Shown: positions 56,276-64,000 of the stretch, piece by piece
How positions within the stretch are numbered: the stretch's first letter is position 1
Layout: each line of letters begins with the position of its first letter
Origin: Chaetomium olivaceum
Lineage: Eukaryota > Ascomycota > Sordariomycetes > Sordariales > Chaetomiaceae
Direction: 5' to 3'
Assembly (NCBI GenBank): GCA_039881045.1
Contig: JAYWVB010000065.1
Location: 91,315-155,314, forward strand
Length of the DNA: 64,000 bases
Position numbers and translations under genes: made by a program
The notes under the pieces: generated by a model
Database searches by the model: none
Seen by the model: the letters and a program-made list of their open reading frames with translations, nothing else
Told to the model about the DNA's origin: nothing

Positions 56276-58171
56276 TCAGATCCCAATCGCTGGCCACCGG
56301 TTCCTCCTTGCCATCCGCATACAGTCTTTCGTAGCCGCCCCCATGACGTAACGCTCGAGACCGTCCTTGAGAGCCTTCTTCTCGCGCCATAACCAACGCG
56401 GGCCATGCGCTCGACGGACCTCGGACACCGGTGGCGCTCGTCGCCAGGGGTAGGGGAAGTGGGCATAAAAGCGAGCGAGACCAAGCTCAGCCAGTCGTGG
56501 GAGAGGCCGCACAAACTCATTGCACCCGTTCATGAGCGCCCCTTCTTCCTCCGCAGCGGTTAGACGGGGCCCTGGGGCTTCGTTTCTGGTATTCATGAAG
56601 ATCACTCTGAGCGTGAGGCCGCCCAGGTTGAGCTTGTCTTGGAGCCATGCGAGCAAGTCCCGCCAGTCTTGCATCACGGGGTGTTCTGTCCCGGGCCAAG
56701 CTTGAGGAGGGTAAGGAGGGAAAGCTAGCTCGAGGAACCGGATGTGAGGAAGAGCGGAGGCGGGCACAACCTCGCGGAGGAACTCCGAGACGGCGAAACG
56801 ATCGCCAGGGTAGCCATAAGGTGACGAGACAGGCGTATCACCCTGCTCCCTTGAGACTCCGAAAGGATGCTGTCGAGATGAGGAGGGTACCGCCCTGGGG
56901 ACGGATGCCTTGTAGTCTTGGACGATAAAACGGTTCCTTGAGAAGAAGACGTACTGTGCGTCCATAGTCAAGGTACGACACAAGAGAAATAGGGCGGGCC
57001 CTGGTGGAACCCAGCACTTGCACCCGAGCGAAAAGGCGGCGTGGCGGCGGCCGCAGAAGCATCCCTCGGGTTTGTTGAGCCAGCAGTGAAAAAACTGGTC
57101 GCTATAAAGCTCATCGGGGGTGGAGTGGTGCTGGTGCGTCTGCAAGACATGCACGACGTACGCGCGGTCCTCCCGACTCCACATAACTTGTCCCCGGGGG
57201 GTGACAAGGTCTGTATATTCCAAAATACGGAACCGGAGCTCGCGCGGAAGGCTCGTCAAAGTGGTGGCCGTTGTGCCAGACGGCTGTTTCGAGAATTGCG
57301 GAGAGGCTGGCAACCCACAGGCGTGCAACGCGGCATTCCGGGCAAGCTGATGGAGCAGGTCATTAGGTACCGCAGCGACCCGTATCCTGCATTCTCTAAG
57401 GTGTGAAGGAGGGAGAAGGTGGAATGGTGCAACAACGGATTCGGCAAGATCGAAGGCCAGAGGGTGTTGTGGGTCAATGTCACAAACTAACGCGACGGCA
57501 AGGCGATTGGGGGTGACCCCGGAGAACACATGAGCGGCAGCAGACCGCCACTCATATGTTGCATCGTTCGCTTCCACCACTCCGTTCCCGCTGTCTCCAT
57601 CTCTATCCGTGTCCCCCAGCGGTGGAGTTAGAAAGGGAGCCTTGTGAGCACCGCCATGCTTCCTCTGGCAATAACTCAAGCTTGACGATGATCCGTTCTG
57701 ACGGCCGTGGCGGCAGCAAACCTCAAGATAATCCGTTGGCGTTAGCCTATGGCACGCAGCTTCGTTGACGACAACTTTGAGATTGGAGAGCGACCGGAGT
57801 GACACAGAAGTCAGCGCCCGGAGGGGGTGTAATCCGGGAGGGGTGGTTGGGGAATAGGGAAAATAATGGACGACAAAGCAGTTTGTCGAATACAGGAGAG
57901 CAGCTGCCTCGGCATAGATGGTACGACAAGACAGCAGAAGACCGTGGAAACAGGGCTGAGCTGGCCCGCCGCGATACGGCATATAGTCGGTTTGCTCTCC
58001 TCTCAGATCGAATTTGTAAGGCGAGCCATCCCACGACGTCAATTCCAAGTAACGGTAGAGGCGTAGTCGAATTTCGGGCGTGAGCCGTAAGAGAGGCGGT
58101 GGCCGTAATACTGGTGGTTGCGACGAGGATGGCGACGGCGACGTGCGGGAGGCTTCAGGGGCACACGCCAT
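56276..58171 (-). CDS. F-box-like protein with two F-box-like motifs
   Basis: Single exon, 631 aa from the ATG at 58171 (MACAPEASR); the frame stays open up to 58396, but the upstream 75 codons are less protein-like and the later start sits after a usual leader. Two similar hydrophobic motifs, LLRLTPEIRLRLYRYLEL (about residue 25) and LTSLPRELRFRILEYTDL (about 310), look like degenerate F-box starts; each is followed by a Cys-containing block (HGLLLSCRTIYAEA and LFLLCRTLTMDA). This doubled layout is common in large fungal F-box-like families, which recruit substrates to SCF ubiquitin ligases or have lost that role. No leucine-rich repeats or WD units are evident. Intact. Confidence 0.78.
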   Translation of the reverse strand: MACAPEASRTSPSPSSSQPPVLRPPPLLRLTPEIRLRLYRYLELTSWDGSPYKFDLRGEQTDYMPYRGGPAQPCFHGLLLSCRTIYAEAAALLYSTNCFVVHYFPYSPTTPPGLHPLRALTSVSLRSLSNLKVVVNEAACHRLTPTDYLEVCCRHGRQNGSSSSLSYCQRKHGGAHKAPFLTPPLGDTDRDGDSGNGVVEANDATYEWRSAAAHVFSGVTPNRLAVALVCDIDPQHPLAFDLAESVVAPFHLLPPSHLRECRIRVAAVPNDLLHQLARNAALHACGLPASPQFSKQPSGTTATTLTSLPRELRFRILEYTDLVTPRGQVMWSREDRAYVVHVLQTHQHHSTPDELYSDQFFHCWLNKPEGCFCGRRHAAFSLGCKCWVPPGPALFLLCRTLTMDAQYVFFSRNRFIVQDYKASVPRAVPSSSRQHPFGVSREQGDTPVSSPYGYPGDRFAVSEFLREVVPASALPHIRFLELAFPPYPPQAWPGTEHPVMQDWRDLLAWLQDKLNLGGLTLRVIFMNTRNEAPGPRLTAAEEEGALMNGCNEFVRPLPRLAELGLARFYAHFPYPWRRAPPVSEVRRAHGPRWLWREKKALKDGLERYVMGAATKDCMRMARRNRWPAIGI

Positions 58172-58415
58172 GCTCTGAAATATTCTTGAAACGCAATCTG
58201 TTGGTCGTTTGTCCGTTGGCGCGGGACTGTGGACTGGGGATTGGCGAGGTACGGCGCGGAGCTGAAAGATGGAACACCGAAAAGGCAGGTAATGTGGGTG
58301 TGAAGTTGGTCCGACGGTCGTGTTGGTGGTTTTTTTTGGTTTTGGGTTAACACACCTCAGGCGGGAGCGAGGCGCATGAGAAAGGTGCTGTGGCAAAGTA
58401 CAGATTAGATCGGGA

Positions 58416-58464
58416 GGTACCTACCTAGGTACCTACCTTACCTACCTTAGGTACCTTATGTACC
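58416..58464. repeat. GGTACC / CCTACC-rich microsatellite-like block
   Basis: About 50 bases made of GGTACCTA, CCTTACC and TTAGGTACC units, highly palindromic; lies 245 bp upstream of the F-box-like start. Confidence 0.8.
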
Positions 58465-59731
58465 AGTTTACTGGGGAGATGGCCGGGAACGCACAGGCCA
58501 GCAAGCGCTGTTGAGTGGCAAGTTACAATACCTTAAGGTACAGTACCTGCCAGTGACCTATCAACCGCTTTTCTGGACCGGGAGAATTGCCCCACCACAA
58601 CCCCCCAAACTCAAACCGCCAACACACACGCAGCATCCGATAGAAGCGTAAGGAGGCCACGGGACTTATAACGACCTGCTAACAGGCGGTGGCGCTCAAT
58701 CATTCTCCCAAACTCAAGGCCGTTTCGTAACCCCATAAGGGAAGTAATTTTGAATTCACCCGTTGCCGCCTGTGAAGGAATAAGGATCATCCCAAAGCAG
58801 ATATTCGAGTTGAGTTTAGATGCCCTAGCGAGGGTAAGGGAGGCCTATGCCGGCCGGGCAATGGCCAACAAACTGGCCATTTTGGCGGTTCCTGGCCCCC
58901 ACCGCAGTTTAAGCCGGCCCGCTCGTTGACCACCAGCCTCCAAGGTCGTTGTCTAGCTGGCGCCCTCGAACCAGTTCAGCCTGCTTAGGTAGGTTAGGTA
59001 CAGATTAGGTACCTGATGTACCTCCTCCCATGCCTTACCGGCCATCTTCAGCTCCCAACACCCTTGTTCTTGGCACCCCTTACTAGACCGGGCCCACTCT
59101 GTTTGTTGGTCGTCCCGGACGGTAAGACCCAACGCCTGGCGCCATAGGCCTCGGTGGTGTGCTCTGGTCCTCAATATGCCTGGGCTTGTTCTGTGCCCTT
59201 TACGCCATCCCTCTGAAGCAGGTCATGACCCTTGGCCGTTGGCAGTGTAAGTACTGATCCGCCTTTCTCTCCACGGCGGGATACCTGGCCGTCAAAGGGG
59301 CGGACAGACCGAAACCAACCGGAGATGTTTGAGTGTGTTTGAAGCCTGTCCTTCATACGAGTCTGTCGAGGTCGGGACCCGGCCTGTAGGGAAAGGATTT
59401 GAGGGGGGGCGGACGGCTCACACGCATCCATATCACTGCTGGCTATCTACTCGGACGGGCACGTACGTATCTGCCCACTGGTACATAAAGCGGGCTTGAG
59501 ACACCTTCATGAGCTGTAGACACGACATCCCGAACCCTCAGAGACTTCCTCCTACACTTTCACTCCTAATCAAACGTTGTTTTCTCGCTGGTCGAGATCC
59601 CGTCTCCCATTCTTGATCGAAATCATTTTGGCGGTTGTCACCAGCACCCGGCGAACGAGGCATTACCTTTTAAAGGCAGTCAGTTCACGCTTCTGCAGGA
59701 CGGGAGTAGACACTTTCTTAGGTTCCAAAAC
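58465..59731. other. Intergenic stretch
   Basis: About 1.27 kb; includes the promoter of the 59732 gene (CT-rich 59550-59640). Another GGTACC/TAGGTA block at 58985-59025. No gene supported. Confidence 0.4.
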
Positions 59732-61099
59732 ATGTCATTTCAAAGGGTTACCGCCAGGAACAATCGCTTCGGCTTCCGCGAGTATGATCTGGGGGACGGT
59801 GTGCTCGCATATGGCGAAAACCAGGAGGCTACTTGGATTCGAACGCTTCACGTGGAACAGATGCCGGACTGGGAAGGACTTCTTGCATACGGAAAGCAGT
59901 TTTGGGATTACATTCAACAGAATTGGGGGGACATGTTCCAAACTAACGCTCGGACCGGAAGCCGTATAGTTGCGACGCTCTGTTACTCGGAAAAGCATGA
60001 CGGATACACTGTTTACCAGAGTACGATTCCCAGGGGTCGGTGGCGAAGCTTCATGAACTCCCAGGGGCAAAGCCTGGCCCCGGAGTGGTATCGTGCGGCG
60101 CACACAAAGCAGTCTCCCGGCCAGGGGCCACCCGAAACATTCAACCCGGTTCCCCATGCCGAAGATAGCGTCGAGTTTCTGTGCGAACTGACCTCGGGAT
60201 CGACAATGGGTTGGTGGGAGGTGTCTCACATGATCGTCTATGGAACCCACGGGAACACAACACCCGGGCAGCTCAACCTCTGCTCCACCGGCGAGACCAA
60301 GAGTCCAAGTTGTATGAGGGTTGCGAAGAGGTTGGAAATCTCATTTCCTTCTGATTCAGCTACGGCTTGGCAGTTGGATAACGGTGAAAGGCAACCAGTA
60401 CATTACCCCAACGCTGTTCCCTTGATAGAACGTGTTGAACAAACGGTGGACAACGACATCGAGGATGAGGGTTTCAACGCCTACGACGCGGTTTACCTGC
60501 CCGACAACATGTCTGAGCTTCATATTAGCAATGATGGGGGCAGCGGGGCACGCACCGCCCACCCTGGAACCCGGGGTATCACCACCACCAGACGACAGAC
60601 CGCGGGGGTCGGCTACGCACACCTTGTCGGTTCAGGTTATACCGGGCGTTCGACCACCAATCAATACTCAACCAGCAGTCAAGAGTTTCCCGCGCCACAC
60701 CCGCGCCCCGCACTCAGGAACAGTACCGGGGGGGCAACCAATCGCTCAGCCGGCGACCTCTCCTACAAACAACAGCCCGAAACCCGCCCCGCCTCCCGTG
60801 GCAGCGATGGTCCAGGTCATGCTAAGTCGGTTACAATCACCAAGAGCGGGCCTATGGTCGGGGGCCCAAGCAAACGTCCAGCGCCCTCGGTTAACAGGCC
60901 GGCCCCCCCTCGCAATGTCAAGGTGGTGGGAAAGTCGGGCATCTTTACCGTACACAGCACCGACAAGGGCAAGTCTTATATCAAAGGCGTGAACAAAAAT
61001 GACCCCGGTCAGCATTACAACTTGTCCTGGTGCACCATAGAAAGTAAGTTTTACATCATCTCATCAAGGGGCGAACAGCTGTATCTTGCTAAGGCTTAG
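59732..61099 (+). CDS. Two-part protein, possible deaminase-fold N-terminal domain
   Basis: Single exon, 455 aa. Residues 1-250 form a folded-looking domain with the motif NPVPHAEDSVEFLCE (His and Glu as in Zn-dependent deaminases), a hydrophobic strand MIVYGTHG, and two Cys in LNLCSTGETKSPSC followed by a helix-like MRVAKRLEI. The order H-x-E, strand, C..C, helix is that of the cytidine-deaminase fold, but the C-x9-C spacing is unlike the common PCxxC, so this is uncertain. Residues 260-385 are Ser/Pro/Thr-rich and disordered. The last 60 residues (VKVVGKSGIFTVHSTDKGK.. to LYLAKA) look like a small beta domain. No signal peptide. Fungal deaminase-like proteins are related to bacterial toxin domains; a defence or RNA/DNA-editing role is only inference. 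Confidence 0.5.
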   Translation: MSFQRVTARNNRFGFREYDLGDGVLAYGENQEATWIRTLHVEQMPDWEGLLAYGKQFWDYIQQNWGDMFQTNARTGSRIVATLCYSEKHDGYTVYQSTIPRGRWRSFMNSQGQSLAPEWYRAAHTKQSPGQGPPETFNPVPHAEDSVEFLCELTSGSTMGWWEVSHMIVYGTHGNTTPGQLNLCSTGETKSPSCMRVAKRLEISFPSDSATAWQLDNGERQPVHYPNAVPLIERVEQTVDNDIEDEGFNAYDAVYLPDNMSELHISNDGGSGARTAHPGTRGITTTRRQTAGVGYAHLVGSGYTGRSTTNQYSTSSQEFPAPHPRPALRNSTGGATNRSAGDLSYKQQPETRPASRGSDGPGHAKSVTITKSGPMVGGPSKRPAPSVNRPAPPRNVKVVGKSGIFTVHSTDKGKSYIKGVNKNDPGQHYNLSWCTIESKFYIISSRGEQLYLAKA

Positions 61100-61200
61100 A
61101 GAGTTTTGGTTGGACGCTGTCTCACCCGACAGGGGTCTTGGTCTTCTTGGCTGTTGTCTATCTTTTGTGGCACTGCACTCTTTTAGTTTCTGTCTTTTGT

Positions 61201-61262
61201 CACTCTTTTGGCTTTCTGTTTTCAGTCACTCTTTTTGGCTTTCTGTTTTCAGTCACTCTTTA
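61201..61262 (+). repeat. 27-bp tandem duplication in 3' flank
   Basis: GGCTTTCTGTTTTCAGTCAC repeated with a 27-base period in the T-rich 3' flank of the 59732 gene. Confidence 0.85.
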
Positions 61263-64000
61263 GTGGTTTTTAGTTTTGTTTTTGTCACCAAGGGGCTGGC
61301 TGGGACACCCCGAAGATCTCAAAATGCAAGATTGTTTTTCTGCGTATAGAGGTACCGTCGTAACCATTGAACAAAGAAGTGAGACGAGACTTTATCCAAC
61401 GCGCTCCACTATCTCTGTTAGCCAAATTCTTCTACAACAACCCAGTCATTGGCACTTGAAGAGGCTAGACTTCTCCTACCCATCCCGTCCTTAGAAACCA
61501 CGACAATCCTGCTGATTTGCCACCTGTTAATATCATAGAGCACCATGGTCACTCCGTTGTTAGGACCAAACAGGAAGCAATCGGGAGGGAGAGGGGGCGC
61601 CATGCTGGGTTTTTGGAAAAACCCCAACACGTTTCCGTCCTCACCTCATCGTCCCCAAAACTTGACCGTTCAAGGGCCGGATTTTGATATGATAACTAAG
61701 TACCCAATGGGCCAGGAGTTTCGCTTGCTCCGTTTGTGGAGACTGGGAGCTTTTCAAACCAACTTGGCATCCTGTCAGGGTAACTGGTCAGCGTTAGGTC
61801 TCGGTTCCACTCCGGCCCTTGCCGCGGCCCGGGGGATGACAATGATGTCTGGTGTGTATGTTTCCCACGCCGCTCATCCCATGTGTCACTCTAAACCCCA
61901 CCCGCGTTTCGGCTGAAGAACAGCCGCATTGGACGAACGGCGGTTTGGCAGATTTGGCAGGGGTCCCCGCACTACACAGCCGGAATCACCTTGATGCCCC
62001 CACGGTCAAGATGAGCGTTGATAATCTATGCTATCCATCTTTTCCTGTTCGGAAACCCATCCTCGCCTCGGTGGCCGCGGCTAAGACTGTGTGCGTGACG
62101 TTGGATTGGAATCAAGCAGAAGTGACGTGCAAGTACTGAACGGAGCTTAAGGCTGTGTTACCCGTCCAGAGGTATTTTCTATTCCCTTATTTCGTTGCTC
62201 ATAATACGGGGCCGTGGTACCGAGTTTCTTGATTTTGCTTTCAAACGTCAACATTTCAAGGTTCTTGCGTGTGAGGGTTTTATTGTAGAGAAAGCCTCGA
62301 TAGCGGCAAATGATAAGGTACCTCAGGTAAGTTTCAAGCCCTGCTAGGAACACAGACAAAGATAGACATACATGTTATTTCCTCCACCAACCCGACCTTT
62401 CCCTCTTTTAACTTCTCAACCTAGGTATTCAGCTCCACCCACGTCTTCCTCCCTCACCCATTCAAACTAGACTCACTAGGACAAACAGAGGGCTATTTCG
62501 ACGTATGTCACCCAGACGAGCGGTTTTCGGTGCACCAGAGAACTATCGCCCTGGACGGTGTGAGCCTTGTTGCCGTCCTCATTGATTGACGGAAGGCGTA
62601 TGATGATGGTGGTGGCATCTTCAAACGACGAGGGCTACGATGACGACTTATTCATCGATGCTCGCACAAAATATGGATCTTCTCCCTGACGAAGCTGTTG
62701 ACATAACAGTTGGGCGCGGCGAGCAACTGCTTTCCAGGTTCCACGTCTTTCGATCCTGATCTAGACCACACGGAACTACCAAACTACCTTACCTTCCCCA
62801 CAGCTGCTGTTCATTCGAGCTACCTACCGTCCGTAGCTCCAACCTCATTAAACTAGACCACCTCAGTGAACAGCCCGATCTCAAATGTGACCTACGTCAT
62901 GGGGGTGGCCTAGATGGTATCTGCAAGATCTCCTTCATCTCCTTCAAGTGCTACACAGCCAACAGGAACTTTGACATGTTGTGACACGAAATCTATTGTA
63001 ATATCACGACCATCCCCAACAATCCCAATGTCATTGAATTTGACAGCCTTGTCGTGTATAGTGCAGACGATGGAGAGAACAAAGTTGTTGGATTTACCAA
63101 TCAATAGCTCAGAGGCACTGTTCTCACGACCGTTCACAAGAACACTAGTCCAGGACATATTTAAGCTCGATAACTTGAACCAACTGAGAGTTTACAAACG
63201 TATGATTTTATTATGAATACATCAGCGGTCTGGTATGCAGCCACCGCCATACAGTTATGCATTATCCCGTAACCTATCGACTTTCTCGATGTCCGATTGG
63301 GTATTGTTTACGGCGATATCGGGATATTGAACCTTTAATTGACGGAACAACAGACGATTTGAACTTCTTTCATTTTTGTTTCAGCACGAGGCTTTGTTTG
63401 GGAGAGTCATCTAATACAAGGCCACCTTTGATTACGACCAGGATCGCAACGTCGTCAAGTACACGGTGAGCACCCTCTATGAGGTCATGACACGGAACAT
63501 TGGCTTTGGGAGAGAGTATACCCCAAGAAGAACTCAAGTCTCGGAGATTTTGGGGCTTCAAGAGTAGGAACGGCACTAGGTAAACGGCACCCAGACGTGC
63601 AACTGGACGCGTCGATAGCAAACTGCCGCGCTCTCCTCAACCACTGGAGGGGGCGCAGGGTGACGGCGAACCACTCAGGAACTTATGCACTCCACGCAAG
63701 CTCCACAGCGCGGTTAATTACCGAATGTGACCACATTAAGCCAAGCAGAATATTTTGGACAAATGGCAGGGTTGCCTACATCTTTGAGGCAGGAATTGGT
63801 CAGTTTAGGGACACAGCTCCAGATATCCCCTTGATCCTGGAAAACCACTCCTTGCTACACGGCAGATTGTGGATAATGATTATGAACATTATTGACTCTG
63901 GGGGACTACTGGTATCAATAGTAGCACGTTGACGTGTGAACCAACCTGTTACCTGCCGCGTCCAACCCAGAGGGCAGTCTGGAGAGCAAACCTTGCGACC
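61263..64000. other. Stretch without supported gene
   Basis: About 2.7 kb. A plus-strand open frame at 61545-61916 has an ATG in fair context (CACCATGG) and a partly protein-like chain (NPNTFPSSPHRPQNLTVQG), but it has no known motif and its sequel at 61914-62139 is in another frame. Frames at 62910-63158 and 63597-63932 also lack motifs. I cannot support any of them as genes. Confidence 0.35.

Noticed and set aside
61545..61916. Candidate small gene downstream of the deaminase-like gene, possible immunity partner
   Set aside because: No motif, doubtful frame continuation, and no evidence for toxin-immunity pairing in this setting.

Overview
The window reads as an accessory, transposon-rich stretch of a filamentous ascomycete chromosome (Pezizomycotina, probably Sordariomycetes). 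The grounds are short spliceosomal introns of about 50-70 nt with CTAAC/CTGAC-type branch sites, dispersed 5S rRNA genes, fungal families (DUF1996 secreted protein, siderophore MFS transporter, NACHT-WD40 NLR), and transposon relics whose stop codons look like C-to-T/G-to-A (RIP-type) changes. No species is claimed.

Layout. 0.1-3.0 kb: an extended SDR reductase and a monocarboxylate-type MFS transporter. 3.3-3.6 kb: two divergent 5S rRNA genes. 4.5-6.5 kb: an intact gasdermin-like gene facing, tail to tail, a subtilisin-type (S8) protease pseudogene. This resembles the fungal HET-Q1/HET-Q2 regulated cell-death pairs and is the most interesting locus. 7.1-8.6 kb: a secreted aspartic-protease gene with a frameshift. 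9.8-16.2 kb: a Helitron RepHel gene (broken) with a divergent coiled-coil gene. 16.9-19.4 kb: a solo LTR and relics of an Ndc10/Crypton-like gene. 19.9-21.7 kb: a siderophore transporter. 22.9-28.2 kb: a large NACHT-WD40 NLR with 15 WD repeats and one frameshift. 28.5-35.2 kb: minisatellites, a Ser/Arg-rich coiled-coil gene and a frameshifted hypothetical gene. 35.6-37.5 kb: a pogo/Fot1-like transposon.

38.0-41.7 kb: a secreted protein, a Nudix hydrolase and a five-exon DUF1996 secreted protein. 42.4-44.5 kb: a second copy of the solo LTR, split by a pogo/Fot1-like element whose empty site is preserved in the first LTR copy at 17.09 kb. 44.6-49.8 kb: a 47-bp tandem array, a decayed Helitron-type helicase and a frameshifted nuclear-type hypothetical gene. 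50.1 kb: an intron-containing tRNA-Asp. 51.0-52.6 kb: an ankyrin-repeat protein. 55.3-58.2 kb: a small secreted protein (frameshifted) and an F-box-like protein. 59.7-61.1 kb: a 455-aa protein with a possible deaminase-type HAE motif. 61.1-64.0 kb: no gene could be supported.

Biological theme: housekeeping-like single genes are interleaved with candidate self/non-self and cell-death genes (gasdermin-like plus S8 protease, NACHT-WD40 NLR, perhaps a deaminase-fold protein) and with nested, mostly inactivated transposons. Several genes are broken by apparent single-base deletions in G-runs, so assembly or homopolymer error must be separated from true pseudogenization.
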